Virus record (IMG/VR): IMGVR_UViG_3300046780_001084
Coordinates: 1-54,672 of that record
Direction: 5' to 3' (one strand)
Length of the DNA stretch: 54,672 bases
Source of the DNA: a virus
Made by a program: the position numbers and the translations under genes. A model generated the notes under the pieces. It did not search any database. It saw only the letters and a list, made by a program, of their open reading frames with translations, and was not told where the DNA came from. How positions within the stretch are numbered: position 1 is the stretch's first letter; each line of letters begins with the position of its first letter. Below are positions 25,037 to 32,887 of the stretch, one piece after another.

Positions 25037-25768
25037 ATGCCCGGCCTTGCGCACGGGTTCCAGCCGAACATGTTCGACCACCTGGTCCTTGACCTGGATG
25101 CGGACAACGTTTCGGGCAACGATGGCGACTCGATCGCCACGTGGCCGAATGCTGCGCCCACGGGCAGCGGAAACAACGCCACCCAGGGCACTGGAGCTAA
25201 CCAGCCGCTCCTGAAGAAGACCAGCAACGGCATCAACGGTCACAGCGTCCTTCGTTTCGACGGTTCCGCCTCGTACATGAGCGGAAGCTACGCCCTGGGC
25301 TCCACGGGCGTGACCGTTTTCTTCGTGGCCCGTACCGGAGGGTCGCTCAATCTCTACGGGACCGTCATTCACCACTCCGACAATCCCACGCACGCCGACT
25401 GGGCCCTCGCTCTCGGTAACGGCGCCGACACCTTCCAAAACGGTTGGGTTGGACCCAGTGCCAGCCTTGGCCTCGGGAACAACACGAGGACGATCAACAC
25501 CATCTACCGCGGCACCGCATTGTACGACAAGGTTAACTGGACCCTCTCGGGCACCTGGGCGACCAACACCGTAGCCGACACCAGCTTCCCCACGGCCAGC
25601 CCGGTCAACTACCACGTGGGAGTTTGGTTCTCGGGCGGATCACCGGGCGTCGCTGGCGTTCACCTCATCGGTGACATCGCGAAGATCCTTGTTTTCAACG
25701 TCGCCCTCACCGCCGCCCAGATCGCGGCAGTAGAGCAGTTCCTCAAAACCAAGTACGCCATCTCGTAA
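25037..25768 (+). CDS. Concanavalin/LamG-like lectin domain protein, 243 aa
   Basis: The whole protein matches the jelly-roll pattern of LamG/concanavalin-like domains found in phage adhesins: LVLDLDADNVSGNDGDSIATWPNAAPTG, then VLRFDGSASYMSG, TVFFVARTGG and the final DIAKILVFNVALTAAQIAAVEQFLKTKYAIS, in which strands are followed by a helix. Such domains bind carbohydrates. It begins two bases after the previous stop. A receptor-binding role is inferred. Confidence 0.65.
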   Translation: MPGLAHGFQPNMFDHLVLDLDADNVSGNDGDSIATWPNAAPTGSGNNATQGTGANQPLLKKTSNGINGHSVLRFDGSASYMSGSYALGSTGVTVFFVARTGGSLNLYGTVIHHSDNPTHADWALALGNGADTFQNGWVGPSASLGLGNNTRTINTIYRGTALYDKVNWTLSGTWATNTVADTSFPTASPVNYHVGVWFSGGSPGVAGVHLIGDIAKILVFNVALTAAQIAAVEQFLKTKYAIS

Positions 25769-25774
25769 AGCACC

Positions 25775-27346
25775 ATGTTCGGCTTTGACGGTCCATTCGG
25801 CGCATCCACCCCTCTGGCCATCTCGCCGGCATCATCGCCGCGCGTGGTTGGACACGGGTTCACCTTCTCCGCGTCAGGCGGTACGGGCTCGGGGTACGTC
25901 TTCAGTTTCGTCGCGAACAACAGCGGCGGCACCCTCAATACCAGCACCGGGGCGTACGTCGCGGGCAGCACCCCGAACGTCACCGACACGATCCGCGTAA
26001 CGGACAGCGGAGCGAACACGGCCGACGCCACGGTCGCCGTCAAAGCCGCGATCGTAATCAGCCCCTCGTCCATCACGCTGCCGCCGCTCGGGACCCACAC
26101 GTTCACCGCAACCGGCGGCGTCAACCCCGGCGGCCCCGCCTTCCAGTTCGTCTTCGGCTGGAACAACTCCGGCGGCACGATCAACAGCACCACCGGTTTG
26201 TACACTGCCGGCTCGACTCCCAGCGTGACTGACAAGGTTCGCGCTACCGACGTCCAGAATAACGAGGACATCGCGGTCATCACGGTCGGGCCGAGTGTCA
26301 GCATCTCGCCGACCACTCCGACCGTCATCGCTCTGAATACGCAATCGTTCACGCCGAGCGGCGGAAGCGGCACCGGATACGTCTGGTCGCTGACAGTCAA
26401 CAACTCTGGCGGCTCGATCAACGCCAGCACCGGTCTCTACACCGCTGGATCTACCGGCAGCGTCAGCGACACGGTCCACCTGGTCGACTCACTCGGCAAC
26501 TCCGCCAATACCGTCGTCAGCGTTGTCCCCGGCGTCAGCCTCAGCCCGTCCAACCCGACCAAGGCTCCTCTGGAGTCTCAGACGTTCGTCGCCAGCGGCG
26601 GCACTGGCACGGGATACGTCTACTCGATCTCCGTCAACAACAGCGGTGGCGGCATCAACCCAATTTCGGGCACCTACGCCGCCGGTCCCACGGGCAGCGT
26701 CACCGACACGGTGCGGGCAGTCGACTCGGGCGGCAACATCGGGACGACCAACGTCACCGTCACCGCCGCGCTCAGCATCGCTCCTGCGAACCCGAACGTA
26801 CACTTCAACGGGACCCAAGCCTTCACCGCAATGGGTGGCAGCGGCATGGGCCTCGTCTGGTCCCTCTCCGTCAACAACTCCGGTGGGTCCATCAATGCCA
26901 GCACGGGCCTGTACACCGCCGGCTCCGCCTTCGGCGTCAGCGACACGATCCACGTGGTCGACTCACTCGGAGCTGTCGCCAACACGACGGCGAACGTCAC
27001 CCGACTGATCGCAACGTGGGACATCGAGCCGTCCGTGGACACCCAGGGGAATTTGCGCTTCACCTTGGTCAGCAGCGATATTTTCGACATGTTCCTGGTT
27101 CACGACGGAGACTTGGCGTACATCTACGGAGACGAGTTCCAGCCCACGAACACCAACGGCACGTTCACGATCAAGGTCGTCTTCGTCACGGACTCGGAAA
27201 AGTGGTTCGAGATCGAGAACCCTCTCGGCATCGAAATGCTCGGCATCGAACAGATCAACTTCCAGGACTTGATGTTCTTCCGCCCGAAGCGCCGCACCAT
27301 CTACGACAACCCCCGCCGCGTCATCGTCTGCGAGAACGAACAATGA
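25775..27346 (+). CDS. Tail fibre with five Ig-like repeats, 523 aa
   Basis: After a short N-terminus, residues about 15-410 are five tandem units of about 80 residues. Each has a core such as SGGTGSGYVFSFVANNSGG followed by LNTSTGAYVAGSTPNVTDTI (variants NNSGGSINASTGLYTAGS and SVSDTVHLVDS). This is the bacterial Ig-like (BIG2-type) pattern found in phage structural proteins, which often binds polysaccharide weakly. The last about 110 residues are a separate domain (DIEPSVDTQGNLRFTLVSSDIF, DLMFFRPKRRTIYDNP). The stop overlaps the next start as ATGA. Confidence 0.7.
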   Translation: MFGFDGPFGASTPLAISPASSPRVVGHGFTFSASGGTGSGYVFSFVANNSGGTLNTSTGAYVAGSTPNVTDTIRVTDSGANTADATVAVKAAIVISPSSITLPPLGTHTFTATGGVNPGGPAFQFVFGWNNSGGTINSTTGLYTAGSTPSVTDKVRATDVQNNEDIAVITVGPSVSISPTTPTVIALNTQSFTPSGGSGTGYVWSLTVNNSGGSINASTGLYTAGSTGSVSDTVHLVDSLGNSANTVVSVVPGVSLSPSNPTKAPLESQTFVASGGTGTGYVYSISVNNSGGGINPISGTYAAGPTGSVTDTVRAVDSGGNIGTTNVTVTAALSIAPANPNVHFNGTQAFTAMGGSGMGLVWSLSVNNSGGSINASTGLYTAGSAFGVSDTIHVVDSLGAVANTTANVTRLIATWDIEPSVDTQGNLRFTLVSSDIFDMFLVHDGDLAYIYGDEFQPTNTNGTFTIKVVFVTDSEKWFEIENPLGIEMLGIEQINFQDLMFFRPKRRTIYDNPRRVIVCENEQ

Positions 27347-29505
27347 AATTCCTAGACATCGTCATCCCGGCGACTACCGAGGTTGTCGGTCGTGGACCCG
27401 GCCTCGCCGCGTACCTGAAGGGCCTCGCTGCGCTCGCGGGCGAGAACTTCTCGCTGATCCGCACGGGCGATGGCGTCGTCACGGTCGACGTCGACGCGTC
27501 ACACGGTCTCTCGGTCGGAGATCAGATTTTCATCGACGGCGTGTTGCCCACGGGCGAAGTGCCGGCCACCGACTCCGGAACCCCGAGCGGCAACTTTGCG
27601 AGCCCGAACGATACTCAGTCAGGCATCACCGCGGCCTCGATCCACTCGACCAACAGCCAGGCCGGCACGTACGAAGGCGTGTTCAGCCGCGCGATTCGCA
27701 ACCCCGAGGGGAGACTGATCATCATCGGCGGAGCCACCACTTCCGACGGCCTCACCTTCACCCCGAAGGACAACTTCACCGTGCTGGAAGTGACCGGCGA
27801 GACCGTGTCTGGCAGCGGCGGACGTGCGGTCGACTACCTCTGGACCCAGATCGCCCCGGACGGAGCACACGGCTTCAACCTCCCGAACTTCGGGTACCGC
27901 AACTTCGCCGCGTCCCTCCTGACCGACGGCCGTATTCTCTGCACGGGCGGAGCGATCGGCGACGATCTCACTGGCACCCCGGTGCTCGGCTACGACCTGC
28001 TCACCTTCATTCCCCCGGACTCCGTCTCACAGCAACAGGGGATGTTCGACAGCCGAGTCGCGCACGGACAGTGCGCACTGAGCGATGGCGGAGCGCTGGC
28101 CTCCGGCGGCTGGGCGGTCGCCGGCACCCCGCTCGCCACGTCCGAGCGCTTCGACGTGACGACCGAGAGCTGGGCCAACGACGCGGTCATGAAGGTCGCC
28201 CGCATGCACCACGAGCTGGTCGCACTCGACGACGGACGCGTGCTCGCGATCGGAGGTCAGAAGAACTCCGCTGCCACCAACCTCATCAACCGTTGCGAGA
28301 TCTGGAACAGTATCACCTGGGAGCTGACGGGCAACATGACGTACGCCCGCACCCAGTTTGGAGTACTGAAGCTCCCCGACGGCCGCGTGCTCGTCATCGG
28401 CGGTAACGGCTACAACCCGAGCCGCGCACACTCACCTGGAGCACTCAGCTCCTGCGAAATCTTCGACCCGAAAACGGGACTGTGGAGCACGATCGCTTCC
28501 ATGCGCAACGGGCGCTCGCATCCGGCCATCGCGTACCTCCCGACGGAGAACGCCGTGTACGTGACCGGCGGCGCGAACGGCGTGTTCAACGTCGAGGTCC
28601 TGGACTTGGACACCATGCGCTGGCACGTCTCCATGGCCCAGATCCAGACTCCCCACCTCGACCCCACGGGCGGCCTGGTGGGCACCGACGTGTTCGCCAT
28701 GGTTGGCGGCTGGGACCACGCCATCTCCACCGAGAAGACCAACCAGATCGTCGTCCCGGGCGAAGACCGCGTGTGGGAAGGCGCCGGCATCAACGGCATG
28801 CACCGGGTGGCCGAGGTTCCGGACGGTACCCATGTCATCGTCCACACCCGCGAGTACGACTACAGCCACTCCTACACCGTGGCCCGCGCGGGCGCTGACG
28901 TGACCCCGATGCGCGCCGAGGCTGCGCCTTCGACGGTTCCGGGCCCGTTCTCGTACGACGTCAAGACCGGGCTCGCGATCACCGCAACGGCTGGTACCAC
29001 CGACACGGCCTTCAACCGCGGCGTCCACTACTCGTCCGTGCACCTCACGGGCTTGGACCCGGCACTCGACTTCCCCGATGAGGAGGGGTGGCTGGTGTTC
29101 AACTTCGGCTACCACAACATGGTCGGTCCCGTCCGCTACCTGGGACGCCTGAGCGACGAGGACTTGATCCTCGATGCCGACGTACCATTCAGCGCGACCC
29201 TCCCGGCCGGTGCAACCGTGCGATTGCTGTCCGGACGTGTCCCGTTCGAGCCGGCGGCAGACCACCTGGTGGGCAACTTCTACGTCACCGGCACGGCCGC
29301 GGGCCGCGAAGCAGCCCGCCAGATCATCAACGACATCGTGGCCGCCGGCAAGCAGGTGTTGGTGACCGTGATCTACCCGGGCGACCGCGGCCTGGGCGGC
29401 GAGGGCTTCCCGCAAGGCGGCAGCTACAAGCTCTCCGACAAGGTCTCCGTGTGGGGCGGCGACGAGCTGGACAGCGAACTTCCGGCAGCCAGGAAGGGTC
29501 CGTAA
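27343..29505 (+). CDS. Kelch-repeat tail protein, 720 aa
   Basis: The N-terminal about 85 residues are a distinct domain (DIVIPATTEVVGRGPG). Residues about 110-450 carry Kelch blades: LIIIGGATTSDGL, NFAASLLTDGRILCTGGA, MHHELVALDDGRVLAIGGQ, RTQFGVLKLPDGRVLVIGGN and HPAIAYLPTENAVYVTGGA. This gives a beta-propeller of about six blades. The C-terminal 200 residues are beta-rich. It is the second propeller protein in this tail operon. The ATG at 27343 overlaps the upstream stop (ATGA); the longer upstream frame is an artefact. Confidence 0.75.
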   Translation: MKFLDIVIPATTEVVGRGPGLAAYLKGLAALAGENFSLIRTGDGVVTVDVDASHGLSVGDQIFIDGVLPTGEVPATDSGTPSGNFASPNDTQSGITAASIHSTNSQAGTYEGVFSRAIRNPEGRLIIIGGATTSDGLTFTPKDNFTVLEVTGETVSGSGGRAVDYLWTQIAPDGAHGFNLPNFGYRNFAASLLTDGRILCTGGAIGDDLTGTPVLGYDLLTFIPPDSVSQQQGMFDSRVAHGQCALSDGGALASGGWAVAGTPLATSERFDVTTESWANDAVMKVARMHHELVALDDGRVLAIGGQKNSAATNLINRCEIWNSITWELTGNMTYARTQFGVLKLPDGRVLVIGGNGYNPSRAHSPGALSSCEIFDPKTGLWSTIASMRNGRSHPAIAYLPTENAVYVTGGANGVFNVEVLDLDTMRWHVSMAQIQTPHLDPTGGLVGTDVFAMVGGWDHAISTEKTNQIVVPGEDRVWEGAGINGMHRVAEVPDGTHVIVHTREYDYSHSYTVARAGADVTPMRAEAAPSTVPGPFSYDVKTGLAITATAGTTDTAFNRGVHYSSVHLTGLDPALDFPDEEGWLVFNFGYHNMVGPVRYLGRLSDEDLILDADVPFSATLPAGATVRLLSGRVPFEPAADHLVGNFYVTGTAAGREAARQIINDIVAAGKQVLVTVIYPGDRGLGGEGFPQGGSYKLSDKVSVWGGDELDSELPAARKGP

Positions 29506-29930
29506 TGCCTTCGATCGTACTTGCATCAGCACAGGTCATCCTGTTTGTCAACGGAAACCCGTTCGGTCGGGTCAACCGCTTCAGCTACAGCATCGACACC
29601 CCGCGCCGCAAGATCCACACCGTCGACTCGGTGCTGCCGTTCGAGCTGGCCACGGGCGTGACCAACGTGTCAGGCTCGATGGGGCTCTACCGTACCCACC
29701 TCGACGGCGCCGTGGAGGGGCCGGGCATGGTGGCGCCCCTGGAGGAGCTGCCGCGCGAGAAGTACTTCAACATCCTGCTGATCGACCTGGTCTCTCAGAC
29801 CGTGATTTTTCAAGCTGATTTCTGCTCGGTCGAGAGCCAGTCCTGGTCGTTCGAAGCCAAGAGCCTGGTCTCGGGCGCGGTGAACTTTTCTGCACTTTCG
29901 TACAACAATGAGGTGCGTCCGCTCGGGTGA
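29505..29930 (+). CDS. Tail tube-like protein, 141 aa
   Basis: MPSIVLASAQVILFVNGNPFGRVNRFSYSID, then VDSVLPFELATGVTNVSGSMGLYRTHLDGAVEGPG, with C-terminal NFSALSYNNEVRPLG. The pattern of a small beta protein with an extended hairpin matches XkdM/gp19-type tail tube or tube-initiator proteins. The sheath gene expected nearby is not in the window. Start overlaps the upstream stop as TAATG. Its own stop TGA forms part of the M1 motif preceding the serine leader block. Confidence 0.6.
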   Translation: MPSIVLASAQVILFVNGNPFGRVNRFSYSIDTPRRKIHTVDSVLPFELATGVTNVSGSMGLYRTHLDGAVEGPGMVAPLEELPREKYFNILLIDLVSQTVIFQADFCSVESQSWSFEAKSLVSGAVNFSALSYNNEVRPLG

Positions 29931-29948
29931 TTCAGTAGACTTAATCTT
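29928..29948 (+). promoter_or_regulatory. Tandem M1 and M2 motifs before serine leader/tRNA block
   Basis: TGATTCAGTAGAC (M1, 29928-29940) is followed at once by TTAATCTTGAG (M2, core 29942-29948). This is the only plus-strand M1 site in the window and the only clear place where both motifs run in tandem on one strand. If M1 and M2 serve different phases, the leader and tRNAs would be made in both. Confidence 0.5.
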
Positions 29949-29957
29949 GAGATCACC

Positions 29958-30005
29958 GTGAAGCACCTGTCATCGTCCAGTAGCTCTTCTTCGTCGAGTC
30001 GCTAA
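29958..30005 (+). CDS. Poly-serine leader peptide upstream of tRNA-Ser pair, 15 aa
   Basis: GTG start, then MKHLSSSSSSSSSSR and TAA. The ten serine codons are TCA TCG TCC AGT AGC TCT, followed by TCT TCG TCG AGT, so the first six serines use every serine codon once. A weak GAGAT lies at ribosome-site distance. The stop codon lies in the loop of a perfect 7-bp hairpin that ends 3 bases before tRNA-Ser(CGA). The layout matches a translational sensor such as amino-acid attenuation leaders, here with serine as the monitored amino acid, but no U-tract terminator follows. Whether it is translated is unproven. Confidence 0.5.
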   Translation: MKHLSSSSSSSSSSR

Positions 30006-30012
30006 GCGACTC
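29996..30012 (+). promoter_or_regulatory. Hairpin holding leader stop codon
   Basis: GAGTCGC-TAA-GCGACTC: seven perfect pairs with the leader's TAA as the loop. A ribosome finishing the leader would melt it; a ribosome stalled on the serine run might leave it folded. It could also be an RNase III or tRNA-processing signal. Confidence 0.6.
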
Positions 30013-30015
30013 CGT

Positions 30016-30101
30016 GGAAAGTTCTGGGCCGTGGGGTCCGATCCGCCTCGAAAGCGGACATAGCTACCTTCGGGTAGGGGGTTCGACTCCTCAGCTTTCC
30101 T
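30016..30101 (+). tRNA. tRNA-Ser(CGA)
   Basis: Class II tRNA, about 86 nt. Acceptor GGAAAGT pairs with GCTTTCC. The anticodon arm is TCCGC-CTCGAAA-GCGGA, giving anticodon CGA for UCG codons. The long variable arm is CTACC-TTCG-GGTAG, diagnostic of Ser/Leu/Tyr types. The D-stem is short (TGG/CCG), as in tRNA-Ser. The T-arm is GGGGG-TTCGACT-CCTCA with one weak pair. CCA is not encoded. UCG is one of the favoured serine codons of the surrounding structural genes. Confidence 0.88.
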
Positions 30102-30106
30102 CCTTC

Positions 30107-30196
30107 GGAAACGACGTCGCATGTCGGTTTTGCGCAGCAGGTTGCTAACTTGCCGGGCCCGCAAGGGCCCCGAGAGTTCGACTCTCTCCGTTTCCT
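30107..30196 (+). tRNA. tRNA-Ser(GCU)
   Basis: Class II tRNA, about 90 nt, 5 bases after the previous tRNA. Acceptor GGAAACG/CGTTTCC is perfect. The anticodon arm is GCAGG-TTGCTAA-CTTGC, giving GCU for AGC/AGU codons. The variable arm is GGGCCC-GCAA-GGGCCC, a 6-bp stem with a GNRA loop. The T-arm GAGAG-TTCGACT-CTCTC is perfect. CCA is not encoded. Together the two tRNAs read the two frequent serine codons of this GC-rich genome. Confidence 0.88.
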
Positions 30197-30207
30197 CTGG
30201 CGACACG

Positions 30208-30214
30208 CAATCTT
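30208..30214 (+). promoter_or_regulatory. M2 motif before structural gene
   Basis: CGCAATCTTAAGGGTAACC, CAATCTT 10 bases before the ATG at 30225; AAGGG may serve as ribosome site. It would restart structural transcription after the tRNA block. Confidence 0.5.
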
Positions 30215-30224
30215 AAGGGTAACC

Positions 30225-31937
30225 ATGGCCGTTCTCCGCCAAGCTAACCTCCTGGGCAATCAGCGCGTCGACATCCCGCACCTGCGCTCGATCGAGTCGG
30301 CGGTGGCCGGCGACATCGACCTTCTCGCTGGCGTCATGATCGCCGGCAAGGCGCCGCTCATCACCGAGGGCTTCTACGTGCTCTCGACGGGCATCACCAT
30401 CGCGACCGGACTCAAGATCCGCGTCGCCGACAGCAGCCTCATTCACTTCCTTGCGTCCGAGTCCGGATCGATCTTCCACGTGCCGTCCGATCGCCCCGAC
30501 GAACAACTGAACTCGGTCAACCCGCGCATCATCGGCAGCTTCACTTCGGGCATGGTCAACTACGTCGGCCTCGACTTCGTTCGCGAAGCGGACGATACGA
30601 CGGTCGACCTCGTCGAGTTCATCGACTCGGACTCGGAGCTGGAGACGCCGGTCCAGGTGCCGCTCGGGCGCACGCTCGACTACCGCATCGTCATCACGAC
30701 GCTGGACTTCGACAACAACCCCGGTATCTGCCCGATCGCGAAGGTCACGCTCGACGACGCCAACAACGTCACCGTGCTGGAGGATGCGCGTCGTTTCGCA
30801 TTCCGCCTCGGCTCGGGCGGCACGATCCCGAACATCAAGAACTCCTATGCGTGGCCGGCCGGCCGCGCGGAGAACACGAGTGGTGACGTGTTCGTCGGCG
30901 CCGACAAAGCCATCGGCAATTTCAAGGACTGGATGGACGCGATCATGTCGCGTATGTGGGAGGTAGGCGGCGGCGAGTACTGGTACTCACCCACCAACCC
31001 GATCAACGAACGCCTCGCGCGTACGGGCTCTCCGTTCGTCTCGAACGGCGAGTACTTCGAGTGGGACGGAGCGAACATTCACTGGAAGGGCCTGGTCTGG
31101 ATCTTCGCGAACTCGACCGGCGTCGTCAACCCGGTCCAGGACCAAGCTTCCGACTCGGCGGGCCTCACCGACCTCGCTGACGGCGAGTGTATCTACGTCG
31201 ACGTCGACCGCACGCAGGACACCACGATCATCGCCGCCAAGGCTGCCCTCGCGACGCTGGGGTCGCCAGAGATCCCGGGCTCCCGCTACGTCATCGCGTG
31301 GCGCCACAGCAACGACATCTACACGCGTGACCAGTCGTACGCGGTCAACTCTGCGTTCAAGAACGCGACCACCGCGGCGGGTGGCATGGTCAAGCTTTCG
31401 GCCACGAACGGCACCACCTCGTATCCCGCTCAGGTCGCGACCGTCGACGACATCAACTACTTCGCGTTCGCAGGAGGTCTGAGCCGCAGCGGTGACTTCT
31501 TCGGCGGCGCAGGCGATCTCCAGATCGGTGGTTGGGGTCCGGAAGACAACAACGTCCTCATCAGGACCACCGAGACGCAGTACCAGACAGTGATCGACGG
31601 CGATAACAACTGGAGCATCAACGCAACGTCGGCACTCTGCGTTCGCCAGATGCACCCGTTCACGTCAAGCACCTTCTACCGCATCCTGACTCTCCAGGGT
31701 TTCGACGGCAATGACGCGCTCAACAAGGACAGCTTCTCGTTCGAGGCTGCCGGCACGATGCAGTGGAGGATGATCGAGGGCACTCCGGGACCGCCGGCCC
31801 ACACCTTGACGAGCCCTCTCCAATTCAAGACCTACTTCCGTACAAACGGCTTCACCACGCCCAATATTCGCGACCAGCAATGCATCATGGACCGTGACGG
31901 CAACATTACCGTCACGTGGGAAGGACCGGCTTACTAA
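30225..31937 (+). CDS. Tail fibre/baseplate appendage protein, 570 aa
   Basis: Begins AVLRQANLLGNQRVDIPHLRSIESAVAGDIDLLAGVMIAG, a helix-plus-strand start typical of proteins that dock to the baseplate. The body has conserved-looking blocks (YWYSPTNPINERLARTGSPFV, DLADGECIYVDVDRTQD, WRHSNDIYTRDQSYAVNSAF) also seen in uncharacterised long phage structural proteins. The C-terminal part is Ser/Thr/Asn-rich. The ATG at 30225 is used; the upstream frame runs through the tRNA genes and cannot be coding. Stop overlaps the next start as TAATG. Confidence 0.62.
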   Translation: MAVLRQANLLGNQRVDIPHLRSIESAVAGDIDLLAGVMIAGKAPLITEGFYVLSTGITIATGLKIRVADSSLIHFLASESGSIFHVPSDRPDEQLNSVNPRIIGSFTSGMVNYVGLDFVREADDTTVDLVEFIDSDSELETPVQVPLGRTLDYRIVITTLDFDNNPGICPIAKVTLDDANNVTVLEDARRFAFRLGSGGTIPNIKNSYAWPAGRAENTSGDVFVGADKAIGNFKDWMDAIMSRMWEVGGGEYWYSPTNPINERLARTGSPFVSNGEYFEWDGANIHWKGLVWIFANSTGVVNPVQDQASDSAGLTDLADGECIYVDVDRTQDTTIIAAKAALATLGSPEIPGSRYVIAWRHSNDIYTRDQSYAVNSAFKNATTAAGGMVKLSATNGTTSYPAQVATVDDINYFAFAGGLSRSGDFFGGAGDLQIGGWGPEDNNVLIRTTETQYQTVIDGDNNWSINATSALCVRQMHPFTSSTFYRILTLQGFDGNDALNKDSFSFEAAGTMQWRMIEGTPGPPAHTLTSPLQFKTYFRTNGFTTPNIRDQQCIMDRDGNITVTWEGPAY

Positions 31938-32887
31938 TGGCACTTCGCGGACTCGGCGGGATCGACCCGTTTCTCTTCGGCAACGGCATCGCGGGCGACA
32001 TCTCGCACACGACCGACTTCACGCAACTGTTCGACGCCGTCACCAGGAACTGGAAAGCGGTGAAGGCCTCGGGCGGTGACCCGAACTTCACGGTGACCGC
32101 TCCCGGTTGGCGCATCTTCGCCACCCGCGAGATCCACATCGGCGGCGGCGTGACGCTCTCTGCGCGCGGCACCATCGGCGGCACCAACTCGGGCGGGGCG
32201 GCGGCGGGTGGAGCCGGCGCAACGGCCGGCACCATGGGTTCCGGCACCGCAGGCGGGAGCGTGTCCTTGAACGTCGGCCTCACTCCCGGCGCCGGGGGCG
32301 GCGGTGTCGACAACACGCGCAGCATCGGTGGTTCCGGTGGTGCGGGCGGCACGGCCGGCGGCGGGATTGGCGGCCCTGGCGGCGTCGCGGACGCGGACGA
32401 CCTGCTCGGCACAGACAACCAGTGGAACCACCTGCTGAACGGAGCGGGCGTCGTCAACGGCAGCCTCTTGACGTTCCGTGGCGGGTGCGGCGGCGGTGCC
32501 GGCGGGGCGGCTGGCAGCGCGGGTGGCACGAACCACCCCGGGGCCGGCGGCGGTGGTGGTGGCATCATCATCCTCGCGGCGCCCCTCATCACGATCGATA
32601 TCGGAGCACTGGTCACGGTCAAAGGTGGCGACGGCGGGGACCAATCCGGTACTACCTGGGACTCCGGCGGCGGCGGCGGCGCTGGTGGCGGTGGCGGTGC
32701 CATCATCCTGATCTACGGCCGCCTCAACCTGAACGGAGAACTCAACGCCGACGGCGGCGACGGCGGCAGCGGCAGCTCGGCTGGCAAGGGCGGCTTCGGC
32801 GGTGCGGGCGGACACATCTACCACTTCGGCGGCACGGATGACACCATCTTCCGCGAATCCGGCAGCGCGGGCGCGAACGCATCGTAA
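31937..32887 (+). CDS. Polyglycine-rich fibre-tip adhesin, 316 aa
   Basis: After an N-terminal alpha/beta part (FGNGIAGDISHTTDFTQLFDAV), residues about 95-300 contain many Gly-rich stretches (GGAAAGGAGATAGTMGSG, GAGGGGVDNTRS, GGSGGAGGTAGGGIGGPGG, GGGGGAGGGGGAIILIYG). Short hydrophobic strands separate them. This is the layout of polyglycine type II helix adhesins such as phage S16 gp38, where loops between glycine helices bind the host receptor. It is coupled to the endolysin gene by TAATG. The receptor is unknown. Confidence 0.68.
   Translation: MALRGLGGIDPFLFGNGIAGDISHTTDFTQLFDAVTRNWKAVKASGGDPNFTVTAPGWRIFATREIHIGGGVTLSARGTIGGTNSGGAAAGGAGATAGTMGSGTAGGSVSLNVGLTPGAGGGGVDNTRSIGGSGGAGGTAGGGIGGPGGVADADDLLGTDNQWNHLLNGAGVVNGSLLTFRGGCGGGAGGAAGSAGGTNHPGAGGGGGGIIILAAPLITIDIGALVTVKGGDGGDQSGTTWDSGGGGGAGGGGGAIILIYGRLNLNGELNADGGDGGSGSSAGKGGFGGAGGHIYHFGGTDDTIFRESGSAGANAS

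Noticed and set aside
27016-27342. Upstream extension of the Kelch protein gene
   Set aside because: It overlaps the coding end of the Ig-repeat fibre in another frame. The ATGA overlap at 27343 defines the start.
30150-30224. In-frame upstream extension of the 570-aa structural gene
   Set aside because: The extension runs through tRNA-Ser(GCU); the ATG at 30225 behind an M2 motif is the better start.
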